Virus record (IMG/VR): IMGVR_UViG_3300032304_000476
Coordinates: 1 to 43,346 of that record
Length of the DNA: 43,346 nt
Strand: one strand, 5' to 3'
DNA from: a virus
Shown here: positions 23,301 to 31,001 of the stretch, one piece after another
Layout: every line of letters starts with the position of its first letter
Position numbering within the stretch: position 1 is the stretch's first letter
The notes under the pieces: model-generated
What the model saw: only the letters and a program-made list of their open reading frames with translations
Database searches by the model: none
What the model was told of the DNA's origin: nothing
Program-made: the position numbers and the translations under genes

Positions 23301-23853
23301 GCAAATTCATATGCAGTGCTACTAGAGCTGCATAGCCGATAGCGTGAGCATGTTTGAACACAAAACCTCGACTGTCATCACCATCCCATACCGAGTCAAA
23401 CACTTCGCTCCAGGGCTTGTTTTGTAAGTGAGCTTTACCTGGACGAATAATACTAATAAATGCTGCCATTCTTGGAATAGAATCTGGCTTCATTGTCTGC
23501 AATAAATCAGTATAATTTCCCACGTGAATTAATTGTTTGGCCCATTCAGTATCCGTCCATAGGCGTGACCAAGTAGGTTCCTGGTCTAGTAGTTCTTGAT
23601 AATGTTCTGGACTTTTTATCAGTTGGTACACACTCATGTTCAGCAAATCAATTTTAAAATAGCCAAGTTTTTCTGCTTGTTCATAATCTATAGATGCACA
23701 GGCATTAACAGGATCATATGGAATATCTGTAACATACACACCACTATTGTGTCTACGAACTTGACCTTGATAATGTTGCATAGCAGGTGTAGATTGAATC
23801 AACTTTAACAATTGGTCTCTATCTGCTAAGTCTAAATCAATATCTGCGCTCAT
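23275..23853 (-). CDS. Miniature DnaE-like protein (DNA polymerase III alpha palm/fingers)
   Basis: A 192-residue protein that strings together the conserved pieces of the bacterial replicative polymerase DnaE. ADIDLDLADRDQLL at 3-16 matches DnaE PDFDVDF...RDQVI; HNSGVYV near 35 matches HAGGVVI; EKLGYFKIDLLNMSVYQL at 61-78 matches YAGLVKFDFLGLRTLT; MKPDSIPRMAAFISIIRPG matches LQPDCFEDMIALVALFRPG; and HAHAIGYAALVALHM matches SHSAAYALVSYQTLW. The three catalytic-type aspartates (D6, D8, D69) are kept. The whole is about one sixth of DnaE, so polymerase activity is doubtful. The start is ATG 23853 (TGATG overlap with the zinc-finger gene). Confidence 0.75.
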   Translation of the reverse strand: MSADIDLDLADRDQLLKLIQSTPAMQHYQGQVRRHNSGVYVTDIPYDPVNACASIDYEQAEKLGYFKIDLLNMSVYQLIKSPEHYQELLDQEPTWSRLWTDTEWAKQLIHVGNYTDLLQTMKPDSIPRMAAFISIIRPGKAHLQNKPWSEVFDSVWDGDDSRGFVFKHAHAIGYAALVALHMNLLSQPVEPA

Positions 23854-24527
23854 CACCAACCTGCCTTTGTTAATATATCGCGGGCATACTCTTGATCTGC
23901 GGGATGATCTTTAAATTTACGCATCCAAAAATCTGCATCAATGTAAGGCCACACCATAGCTATTTGGGTGGCATCTAGTTCTGCTAGAAATTTTTGTCCT
24001 GCTGCACTATTATAAATGATCCAGGGACTGATCCTGCCTGCGGTCACAGCATAGACCATAGCATTGGTGTTGCCATAACGTAGGCAATCTTCAGCCGGAT
24101 GGCCATTTTTTTCTGCCCAATCTATACCAAACTCCATGGCACGGGCTAGTGCATCGTTGACATTTTCTACCCGCAAATAGTCTGTTAGGTATTCTGTGTA
24201 CACACTGTCCTTACACCAGTGATCAATTTTTTTATTCTGTTTTAGCACCCACTCAGTGAAACGTGCTGGATTAATTGCCCGAACGTCTACACAATAACGT
24301 CCAAACTTTACAAAAGCACGATAGTAGGGACTTTCGCAAAAGTCATCATAGGTCTTTAACTTGGCACTGCCTTGTGTAAGCTCGTAAAATTTTATATAAG
24401 CATGAAATCCTAAGCGTACTCCTGCTTCGTCTTTTTGCTGGCGGCGACGTCGCGGTTCACATGAATGCACTGCAAGACTTGACTCCTTTACAAAGTCTTT
24501 CCGACAATACTGACAAGTATATTTCAT
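23853..24527 (-). CDS. Zinc-finger protein of the replication block
   Basis: A 224-residue protein with an N-terminal C2HC zinc finger (C5-x2-C8-x12-H21-x-C23), then a basic linker RRRRQQK near 26-32, then a helical domain to the end (LGFHAYIKFYEL, WLRW-like aromatic residues). The finger and basic patch suggest nucleic-acid binding. It lies between the gp62-like and DnaE-like genes with ATGA and TGATG overlaps. Homologous proteins occur in T4-like cyanophages next to replication genes; no exact role is known. Confidence 0.75.
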   Translation of the reverse strand: MKYTCQYCRKDFVKESSLAVHSCEPRRRRQQKDEAGVRLGFHAYIKFYELTQGSAKLKTYDDFCESPYYRAFVKFGRYCVDVRAINPARFTEWVLKQNKKIDHWCKDSVYTEYLTDYLRVENVNDALARAMEFGIDWAEKNGHPAEDCLRYGNTNAMVYAVTAGRISPWIIYNSAAGQKFLAELDATQIAMVWPYIDADFWMRKFKDHPADQEYARDILTKAGW

Positions 24528-24970
24528 TTCTTAGCTTCTTGTCCCATTTGCTTGAGGTAGGCGTCAATGTCTTTTTTAGTATTAATTGTAGACATAAGCT
24601 CAACTTCGTCATCTTTTAAATGTGGAAATAATTCAGCAATTTGTTTTCGAATACCGCTAGCACCAGCTTCTTTTTTCTTAAGAGCAATCCATTGATGACG
24701 TTGTGTGCCTAGTCCGGGACTCACTGCTGTGGCACACAACCATTGTAGTTTGGGGTGACGATTGATAGCAAAGAAATGTTTGTTAACATAGTGATTACTA
24801 CTTTGCAAATAGTAATGTTGTAATTCTGCACTACCTTGGACACTTGAGCCCCAGCGTATCATTAGAAAGTTGCTAAACTTCTTGCGTTCTTCGTCTGTGA
24901 GACTAGAATAAAAATCTCGATCCTTGCGATCAAAACACATCATTTCATTTTGTATTGACAGTTTGTCCAC
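24524..24970 (-). CDS. Clamp-loader small subunit gp62-like protein
   Basis: A 148-residue helical protein. DRKDRDFYSSLTDEERKKFS at 14-33, FLMIRWGSSVQG near 35-46, HYYLQSSNHYVNKHFF near 52-67 and ELFPHLKDDEVELMSTINTK resemble the protein annotated as gp62, the small clamp-loader subunit, in aquatic T4-like phages. In T4 gp62 forms a complex with gp44 that loads the sliding clamp gp45; neither gp44 nor gp45 is in the window, so this assignment is from remembered family patterns. The start is GTG 24970, overlapping the upstream stop (TAGTG). Confidence 0.55.
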   Translation of the reverse strand: MDKLSIQNEMMCFDRKDRDFYSSLTDEERKKFSNFLMIRWGSSVQGSAELQHYYLQSSNHYVNKHFFAINRHPKLQWLCATAVSPGLGTQRHQWIALKKKEAGASGIRKQIAELFPHLKDDEVELMSTINTKKDIDAYLKQMGQEAKK

Positions 24971-25470
24971 TACCAGGCCTGATTATAATTTACCACTTCA
25001 CAGTTGCGACTAATGTCTTTGACAAAATAAACACAGTCGGGCTTTTCACCAATGCCTAATGGCACACATAGCATTTGACCATTTTTTAACTTGGGCGCAT
25101 ACCATGTGACTTCTTGATACACATCCATAATCTCTATGTCTAAAAAACTAGGACGGAAACTACTGAGTGGATTAAATTGAAATGCCTTAAATCCGCGATC
25201 GTTAATACTAGTAAGTGGCAATACTTCTAGGTCGCCTAGGTCAGGTTCTCCAATTAAAATTTGCCAATCTACCGGCATGCGTACTCTGTGTTCGCCAACC
25301 CGTAAAACTAGTGCAGGTGCTGTGAAACTTTCTAAAAAGATCAAGGGAATGTAGTGGTAATCTGGATCTTTAGGATCACTGTTATCAAATATAGCAAACC
25401 GCATGTCATCTACTTCTTCTGGAAGATGATCTAAATCAAATGGGTGATTATCAAGTGTTAATATTCTCAT
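24970..25470 (-). CDS. Conserved T4-like phage protein, unknown function
   Basis: A 166-residue protein starting MRILTLDNHPFDLDHLPEEV. The stretch DPDYHYIPLIFLESFTAPAL near 35-54, LEVLPLTSINDRGFKAFQFN near 81-100 and the C-terminal CVYFVKDIS are strongly patterned and belong to a group conserved in T4-like cyanophages, with no known function. It is a compact beta-rich domain without a signal peptide. It heads a four-gene overlapping unit that includes the gp62-like, zinc-finger and DnaE-like genes. TATAAT stands six bases before its ATG. Confidence 0.75.
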   Translation of the reverse strand: MRILTLDNHPFDLDHLPEEVDDMRFAIFDNSDPKDPDYHYIPLIFLESFTAPALVLRVGEHRVRMPVDWQILIGEPDLGDLEVLPLTSINDRGFKAFQFNPLSSFRPSFLDIEIMDVYQEVTWYAPKLKNGQMLCVPLGIGEKPDCVYFVKDISRNCEVVNYNQAW

Positions 25471-25476
25471 AAGTTT

Positions 25477-25504
25477 ATTATAACATATTTCTTAATGTAT
25501 GCAA
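25477..25504 (-). promoter_or_regulatory. Possible promoter with TATAAT six bases before the start codon
   Basis: Minus strand TTGCAT (25504-25499), 16-base spacer, TATAAT (25482-25477), AAACTT, ATG 25470. The -35 is weak; the -10 is perfect. It predicts a leaderless mRNA. Confidence 0.4.
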
Positions 25505-25507
25505 CCT

Positions 25508-26968
25508 TTATTTCCATTCTAGTTTCTCTTGTGTAAACGGATAATTGGCTTCTTTATAAAACTGCTTACGCTTGGTTAAATGGCGTTTGGCAAACTTACA
25601 GGTACTAGTTACGTCCCAGATTTGCACATGGTCTTTATCCTCAGCTTTCCTGATGCCACGACCAATACTTTGTATGACACGGACGAAACTTTTGCCTGGC
25701 TCCACAAGCACCAGATTAAAGATCCTAGGAATATTGATACCCACAGCGGCCACACCATAAGTTGCCACAATAATTTTGCCTGTTGCTTCAGCCACTTCAT
25801 CATATTCATCTTGTCTTGCCTTTGCTTTTGTTGCACCGCTTACCATAACAGCATTATCGCCCAGCCGTTCAATTAATCCTTGTCCGGCTGCAATACGATC
25901 AACTAGAACTAATGTATTGCCTGTGGCATTTACTTGTTTGATTAGGTCAGCAATGGTATCTAATCTATCGGGTTCTTCCAACAAGAACTTTAGTTCACTT
26001 TGATAGTTTGAGAATTCGGCATGGTCAACCAACTGCACAATGTTCACATGGCACTGTGCCAGCACACCTTGACTTTGCAGTTCACTGGCACTGAGTCGGC
26101 CAATCACTGGACCTAGACTACACTTCAATGCTTGAAACTCAAACGGTTCTTTGGGTATAGTTCCTGTGAGCCCCCAACGCAGGGGAATACGACTCATTAC
26201 GCCTGTGAGCAAGCTCTTGAGTGCGTCGGCTTTGGCCATATGCACTTCGTCAACGATAACACACACCACGTCTTCAAGAAACTCACCAATAGTAACATCA
26301 CCTACCGAGTTCTTTGTATTTTTTAATAAAATATTTAAACTTTGCCAAGTACAAATAGTATGTTGACGTCCCCACTCCTTGCGATCGCCAAAGTAAACAC
26401 CCACATCCTGTTGCATGTTGATGTAGTCTTTTTCTGTTTGCGTTACTAAACTCTTGTTGGGCACAATCACAATGGTCCTGCCATAGGGCGCCACAGCATT
26501 TGATAATGCGGCTGTGATAACAGTCTTGCCTGCGCCTGTAGCAATTTCCTGAATACATTGTGGGTTCTCAAGGAAGTTGTTGATAATGTCAACTTGATAA
26601 TCACGCAACTCCATTGGCTGTCCCTCCATTGGATGTGCCTTAGGCCATTTAATGTGACTGAATGTAGATTCTGTTACTTTCTCAAAAGTAAAATTAACGC
26701 TATAGTCTCGTTGATCATCTAGTTCAATATCGTAGTTGAACTTTTCTAAGATAGGAATAATATCCGGTAATAGGTTTACATAAGTACTACCACCTAGTTG
26801 GAAATAGCTTACCTTGCCATCCCAGCGGCCTAGTCTAACCGCAGGCAAGTAACGAGCGCCAGGAACATCATACTTGAACGCATTAACCAAAGCACGACGA
26901 GCATCAAGTTCGAGTCCCTCAATTTTAATGTTTACTTCATCTTTGATTATGATTGTGGCGGTTCTCAT
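25508..26968 (-). CDS. uvsW: UvsW DNA helicase
   Basis: A 486-residue superfamily 2 helicase that remodels recombination and replication intermediates (branched DNA, R-loops) in T4. An N-terminal domain (1-115) holds ARYLPAVRLGRWDGKVSYF; motif I is ATGAGKT near 143-149; DEVH near 238 is motif II; GLTGT follows as motif III; and motif VI QSIGRGIRKA lies near 435. Length and order agree with T4 UvsW (503). It starts at ATG 26968, only seven bases after TATAAT. Confidence 0.93.
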   Translation of the reverse strand: MRTATIIIKDEVNIKIEGLELDARRALVNAFKYDVPGARYLPAVRLGRWDGKVSYFQLGGSTYVNLLPDIIPILEKFNYDIELDDQRDYSVNFTFEKVTESTFSHIKWPKAHPMEGQPMELRDYQVDIINNFLENPQCIQEIATGAGKTVITAALSNAVAPYGRTIVIVPNKSLVTQTEKDYINMQQDVGVYFGDRKEWGRQHTICTWQSLNILLKNTKNSVGDVTIGEFLEDVVCVIVDEVHMAKADALKSLLTGVMSRIPLRWGLTGTIPKEPFEFQALKCSLGPVIGRLSASELQSQGVLAQCHVNIVQLVDHAEFSNYQSELKFLLEEPDRLDTIADLIKQVNATGNTLVLVDRIAAGQGLIERLGDNAVMVSGATKAKARQDEYDEVAEATGKIIVATYGVAAVGINIPRIFNLVLVEPGKSFVRVIQSIGRGIRKAEDKDHVQIWDVTSTCKFAKRHLTKRKQFYKEANYPFTQEKLEWK

Positions 26969-27662
26969 TGTAATTATTATACATGATATTGTAGGATTTT
27001 ACAACCTCTTCTTGAAATTTTTGATTTTTAACATTTTGGTGAACAATAATATGCCAACGATTTTGATTGCTATTGTTAAAAACTGTGTGATTATTGGAAA
27101 TATCCACCCAAAAAGCCGTACCAGGAACAAACGGAACTGTTCCTTTCTTCTCCATAATAAAATTACAATCAACAGGTTGAGTTATAGCAATATTAATTGC
27201 AGTTAGCCCAGGAGTTGTGTGGTCACGATGAATACTCACATAGCCGCCTGGCTCTAGTAACATAACTCTAACTCGTTGATACTGATCTCCTGGCCATTGT
27301 GTTTTGAAATAGTCAACTGTTGCAGGCATAAGTGTTTGTGCTTCTGTTGTCCAATTATATGGACGATCGTCTTTGTAGTATTCAAGTTCTCTAGTGGCGT
27401 TATATGCTTTACCATGAATGCAAAAACTTTTCCATCCAAAGTGTTCACCATATTCGTCGCGATGCACTGACAGTAATTTTTCTATATTTTTAATTTCTGT
27501 TAAAATAGATTCATGCGGAATTAGCAAAGACAAAGGTAACCATGGTAACCCAGACTGGGATTGTATCCAATCAAAGTCCGCCAATGGATTGTACTTAGGC
27601 AATTGGTATTGATAATCAATATATTTTTTAGCCATTAGCTGGCTTATTTTTTGCTTTTGCAT
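26937..27662 (-). CDS. 2OG-Fe(II) oxygenase, aspartyl/asparaginyl hydroxylase-like
   Basis: A 241-residue protein with the metal facial triad H145-x-D147 (SIHRDH) and H192 (SNNHTVFN), and R202 (NRWHIIVH) for 2-oxoglutarate, the pattern of the aspartyl/asparaginyl beta-hydroxylase family. It would hydroxylate a protein, peptide or other molecule with O2 and 2-oxoglutarate. Start is ATG 27662, overlapping the upstream gene, or ATG 27635 (MAKKYIDYQ). Its C-terminus runs 32 bases into uvsW and carries the uvsW promoter. The gene is AT-rich and belongs to an island with the two genes before it. Confidence 0.75.
   Translation of the reverse strand: MQKQKISQLMAKKYIDYQYQLPKYNPLADFDWIQSQSGLPWLPLSLLIPHESILTEIKNIEKLLSVHRDEYGEHFGWKSFCIHGKAYNATRELEYYKDDRPYNWTTEAQTLMPATVDYFKTQWPGDQYQRVRVMLLEPGGYVSIHRDHTTPGLTAINIAITQPVDCNFIMEKKGTVPFVPGTAFWVDISNNHTVFNNSNQNRWHIIVHQNVKNQKFQEEVVKSYNIMYNNYNENRHNHNQR
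26976..27004 (-). promoter_or_regulatory. Sigma70-type promoter before uvsW
   Basis: Minus strand TTGTAA (27004-26999), 17-base spacer, TATAAT (26981-26976), AATTACA, ATG 26968. It lies inside the end of the oxygenase gene. The predicted start of transcription is at the start codon. Confidence 0.65.
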
Positions 27663-28798
27663 AGTTTTTCTTGAAATTTTTTATACTGGGCGGCCGTGGT
27701 ATGCAAGAGTGTCCATTTATATTCTAATATGTTTGAACACCATATATTATCATACTTATCTATGTCATTGGTTAATACCCAGTTGATTAAATTATCATTA
27801 CAAAAATTAACTTGTTTTGTTTGTTTTACTATCAACCATTGGGCTTCAAAATTTTTATTAACAATAGAGTTAAATCTATTATTAACATATTCAATAAATT
27901 TTGTTTTTCCTTTTAATCGTAGTCTTTCTATTGGAGTTAAATTGGTATTGTCTAACTCGTAATGCACCAGTTTATTTTCTTCAATAAAATTCCAAACGAA
28001 ATTCCCGTAGTCGATACCTGTCCAAGTATTCCACAATGTCTGGCAAAATTTAATCTGTGTGTTGCTTATATCAACTATTTGTATTTCAGTTGTTGCAGGG
28101 TCTAGTATGTTTAGTATCCACGACAACCCAGATCCAGGCGAAACTAATTTAGATTTTTTAACTATTACAATAGGTTCATTATTAAAAATCCATAATTGAT
28201 TTTCAGCTATATCTTTGTAGCTTTGAAATTTAGACAAGTCTATTGGAGTATTGTAAAGGTATGACTTTATATCTCTAGCGGCATTATTCCAATTTACAAT
28301 AGGTCGATTATTTTGTAGTTGACGAGCTATTAGCCCTTGTCCAAAATTAGTAACAGAATATTCAGTTTGATTACTACTTGGCTTAACCCATAACGGTGTG
28401 TAATCATCGTGTAAATTCTGATCACTTCTTATTGGCAAAGGATGACTAACTTTTGTAACTGTAAAATCATCAACTTCAAATTTGTTAATATTCATAAACC
28501 AACATTGATCGTCAAGATATAATTGTTGTTCTGGGTGCCAAATCAAGTGAGCAATCAAATCATTATGCGGGTACTGATCAACAAGTTGTTTCCATTGTGC
28601 CCAGTCGGAAATCATTGTTCCGCTTTTAACAAAAAGTGCCCGAGTGTAACCTTGTTGTTTGGCCCATGACAATCCTTCAGACCACTCTTTGCAAATAAAA
28701 ATATGCTGGTTAGTGTTGTTACCAAGTGTGTCAAACTTTATGGTTGCTAAAGTTTGATTCCTAAAGGGCCCATCTTTAATAATTACTGGCCAGGTCAT
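27644..28798 (-). CDS. Unknown protein, transferase-like
   Basis: A 384-residue protein. Residues 1-15 (MTWPVIIKDGPFRNQ) closely resemble the start of the AAA+ ATPase encoded just upstream (VIIKNGTYRNQ). Residues 40-110 (GYTRALFVKSGTMISDWAQW, then QCWFMNINKF) look like a nucleotide-sugar-transferase fold. From about 217 (LVSPGSGLSWILNIL, then IVDISNTQIKFCQTLW) the text resembles a Rossmann-type methyltransferase. Either reading is tentative. It starts by ATGA overlap with the preceding gene and is AT-rich. It is adjacent to a 2OG oxygenase, so a joint modification pathway is possible. Confidence 0.6.
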   Translation of the reverse strand: MTWPVIIKDGPFRNQTLATIKFDTLGNNTNQHIFICKEWSEGLSWAKQQGYTRALFVKSGTMISDWAQWKQLVDQYPHNDLIAHLIWHPEQQLYLDDQCWFMNINKFEVDDFTVTKVSHPLPIRSDQNLHDDYTPLWVKPSSNQTEYSVTNFGQGLIARQLQNNRPIVNWNNAARDIKSYLYNTPIDLSKFQSYKDIAENQLWIFNNEPIVIVKKSKLVSPGSGLSWILNILDPATTEIQIVDISNTQIKFCQTLWNTWTGIDYGNFVWNFIEENKLVHYELDNTNLTPIERLRLKGKTKFIEYVNNRFNSIVNKNFEAQWLIVKQTKQVNFCNDNLINWVLTNDIDKYDNIWCSNILEYKWTLLHTTAAQYKKFQEKLCKSKK

Positions 28799-29598
28799 GA
28801 CATTAAAATTTTAATTGGGGTTATATTATTTTTTAAGTAGTTGATAATTGTTGATACATTATCTACCTTTCCAAATACAGTAGACGAAAAAATATTGTAA
28901 ATGGTCCACGAAGGAATGTTCCAATGTTGACACCAAACTTCTCTATATTGTTGCCACCAGGATTCAAATTCTAATATTTTTTTATTTTTTAATAAATCAA
29001 TATCTTCTAAAGCAATATTGATCTTTGGTCTGAGTATTAACCAAGGCTTAGCAAGCTCGCAGATTCGATCTATATTATCCTCTTCATTATTTTGCCAATA
29101 GGTGTACGGCGTCTTGCCTAGTTCTGCCCACGATACAAACACCTCACCAGCTTTAATATTATTAGTGGCATTGTCTAACCATTTTAAATCAAATGGTTTT
29201 TCTAATAGTCCTGATTTTTCTCTATAGTCAATGTGTAAAAATTTAGGATGATCTTTAAAGTAAAGCTCGCACATGTGAATATGCTCATGAAAATCTAACC
29301 ATGCACGAGTACCATTATAATTCTTTTCGTAAATATTATGTATCTTATTAAAATAATTTTGATCTTGTAATAAACACAGCTTTTGATCAATTTGAATTGA
29401 TACTTTTTCTGCGTAATGCGTTAATTGAGCAATCAAGTCTTGATATGTAATACTATGTATATAGTATGGATTATCCCACTTATTAAACGTAAAATTTACT
29501 TGTGATAAATTTTTATAAATTTTTTGATAAATTGTACCAACCGGGGTGTTGTTTATGGATAAATCTATAGTTTCATTATTTGAAAATAGTATCTTCAT
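28795..29598 (-). CDS. Unknown AT-rich protein, 267 residues
   Basis: The start is taken as ATG 29598 (MKILFSNNETIDL), two bases after a TAAATACA element; a longer frame reaches 29643 but has nothing to support it and runs into the terminator. The protein is rich in Asn, Ile, Lys and Trp. The middle has HIHMCELYFKDHPKFLHIDY near 108-127 and VFVSWAELGKTPYTYW near 155-170. It resembles, at low similarity, the protein at 41210-42118 in its start, in the H..E..F..H block and in the final third. Function unknown. Confidence 0.7.
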   Translation of the reverse strand: MKILFSNNETIDLSINNTPVGTIYQKIYKNLSQVNFTFNKWDNPYYIHSITYQDLIAQLTHYAEKVSIQIDQKLCLLQDQNYFNKIHNIYEKNYNGTRAWLDFHEHIHMCELYFKDHPKFLHIDYREKSGLLEKPFDLKWLDNATNNIKAGEVFVSWAELGKTPYTYWQNNEEDNIDRICELAKPWLILRPKINIALEDIDLLKNKKILEFESWWQQYREVWCQHWNIPSWTIYNIFSSTVFGKVDNVSTIINYLKNNITPIKILMS

Positions 29599-29600
29599 TT

Positions 29601-29608
29601 TGTATTTA
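29601..29608 (-). promoter_or_regulatory. Late-promoter-like TAAATACA directly before a start codon
   Basis: Minus-strand TAAATACA is followed by AA and ATG 29598. It comes right after a strong terminator, so a new transcript must begin here. Predicted leader length is zero. Confidence 0.55.
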
Positions 29609-29627
29609 ATAGTTGATCTACATAAAG

Positions 29628-29655
29628 TCAAAAAAACAGGCACCTAAGTGCCTGT
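29628..29655 (-). terminator. Intrinsic terminator after the AAA+ ATPase gene
   Basis: On the minus strand ACAGGCAC, loop TTAG, GTGCCTGT, followed by seven or more T. The eight-base stem is perfect. It lies about 40 bases after the ATPase stop codon. Confidence 0.92.
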
Positions 29656-29695
29656 TGTGAAATGGGCAGTTAAAAACTACCCAGGAGCTACCGTA

Positions 29696-30745
29696 TTAAC
29701 TATTCTTCATACAAGTGCTGGCGGCCAAGGCCTTCCAGTTATCACCTGATACTTTGGTTAAGTCTGCAATCTTCAGTGCCATACGCAGGCTCATTTCACG
29801 CAACCGACTTTGGTTTGCATCCATAAACCCAATGATCTCGTCGCCTTGCTCTTGGCTAAAATCGTAATCTGCAAACAACTCACCCTTTAGATAAATCTGC
29901 TTGATACGCAAGAAACGATCACGCATGGTGTTAAGGGTCAAGTCCAAGAAGTGACAGCGACTCTGCAATGCCTCTAAGTGATCTTGCAACTTCTTGCTCT
30001 TAAGGTTTTGAAACTGTAGATTGGTAATAAAGATGCACGAACCTTTGAAATCAAACATGTCTGGAACGCCTTCACGACGCAACATGGCACTATCACTATT
30101 CCAGTAAATTCTACGCTTCTTGCCCGAATCCAAGGCGGCCTTAAGAATGTTCAAGCTCAAGTCATCTTGGAATACTGAGTCGCAGTCGTCAAACACCAGG
30201 ACGTTGTTTTTGTCTGAATGTTTATACAGTGTGCAATACAGACCAATCGGAGTCATTGCACCTTTGATAACTTCATACTTGACACGACGACCTGACAACT
30301 TGTCAAACAAGCCAGAATGTTCTAGCTGTTTTTCCACACCATAGCTTTTACCTACACCAGGGGGGCCAACCACAATCATTGCACGGACATCACCGGCAAT
30401 GGTAGCCTTGGTCATTTGATCAAGAATATCAAAGCGTTCGCCAATACGGGCAATAACTTCTTCGTCAGTTTCAACCGGTGCCTTGTTATGCACATGAACC
30501 TGCGGATGAGCAATAGGTGCCACAAACTCACCTGCTGACACTGATTCCGCCGTAAATTCAATATCTTCAATTGTGTTTACATTGACACGAACTACTTCTG
30601 GTAAGTCTGGGCCAAAAAAGCCATCTGATTTTACAGTCACATAGCCTCCTTTGGCTCCTGTTTGGTAACCTTTAACTAAGTTAAAGGTCACATTGTTTAC
30701 GGGTTGGTTACGGTATGTTCCGTTTTTAATAATTACTGTACTCAA
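29696..30745 (-). CDS. AAA+ ATPase (MoxR/CobS-like)
   Basis: A 349-residue ATPase. Residues 1-60 form a small N-terminal domain starting MSTVIIKNGTYRNQ; Walker A is GPPGVGKS at 127-134; Walker B is VLVFDDCD near 183-190; a sensor-like FITNLQ stretch follows near 233 and a helical lid to the end. It fits the remodelling ATPases found in T4-like cyanophages; the partner is unknown. Start is TTG 30745 with GGAG six bases upstream. It is a one-gene unit with its own sigma70 promoter and terminator. Confidence 0.85.
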   Translation of the reverse strand: MSTVIIKNGTYRNQPVNNVTFNLVKGYQTGAKGGYVTVKSDGFFGPDLPEVVRVNVNTIEDIEFTAESVSAGEFVAPIAHPQVHVHNKAPVETDEEVIARIGERFDILDQMTKATIAGDVRAMIVVGPPGVGKSYGVEKQLEHSGLFDKLSGRRVKYEVIKGAMTPIGLYCTLYKHSDKNNVLVFDDCDSVFQDDLSLNILKAALDSGKKRRIYWNSDSAMLRREGVPDMFDFKGSCIFITNLQFQNLKSKKLQDHLEALQSRCHFLDLTLNTMRDRFLRIKQIYLKGELFADYDFSQEQGDEIIGFMDANQSRLREMSLRMALKIADLTKVSGDNWKALAASTCMKNS

Positions 30746-30775
30746 GGTTAGCTCCTTTTTATTAACTATACAACT

Positions 30776-30804
30776 ATTATACTATATTGGGTATTTCTGG
30801 TCAA
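30776..30804 (-). promoter_or_regulatory. Strong sigma70-type promoter before the AAA+ ATPase
   Basis: Minus strand TTGACC (30804-30799), 17-base spacer, TATAAT (30781-30776). This is a near-consensus promoter. It has the same -35, spacer length and -10 as the one 190 bases upstream. Confidence 0.8.
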
Positions 30805-30809
30805 CCGGC

Positions 30810-30938
30810 TTATCTACGGTAAAATTCACGCACCATATCAGCACCTTTGTTATAGCCATGATAACGACCTAAACAGTAGCCCAAAAAAGCACCGTATGCT
30901 AGGGCTATTAAAACGATTGCAATTGTGTTTGATTCCAT
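30810..30938 (-). CDS. 42-residue membrane protein
   Basis: A small ORF with its own strong promoter and a good ribosome site (AAGGAG). The product starts MESNTIAIVLIALAYGAFLG: a hydrophobic span at about 5-24, then the basic part RYHGYN...REFYRR. It is a single-pass inner-membrane protein with a positively charged C-terminus, probably cytoplasmic. Early-expressed small membrane proteins of phages often act in superinfection exclusion or host takeover; this is an inference. Confidence 0.8.
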   Translation of the reverse strand: MESNTIAIVLIALAYGAFLGYCLGRYHGYNKGADMVREFYRR

Positions 30939-30968
30939 TTAAAACTCCTTATTAATTATTATACTAAT

Positions 30969-30997
30969 ATTATAGCAAAATGGGAATTAACGGTCAA
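30969..30997 (-). promoter_or_regulatory. Strong sigma70-type promoter before the 42-residue membrane protein
   Basis: Minus strand TTGACC (30997-30992), 17-base spacer, TATAAT (30974-30969), followed by AAGGAG and ATG 30938. Near-consensus. Confidence 0.8.
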
Positions 30998-31001
30998 CCA
31001 T

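Noticed and set aside
29599-29643. N-terminal extension of the 267-residue protein to 29643
   Set aside because: It would begin inside the terminator of the ATPase gene and before the TAAATACA element; ATG 29598 fits better.
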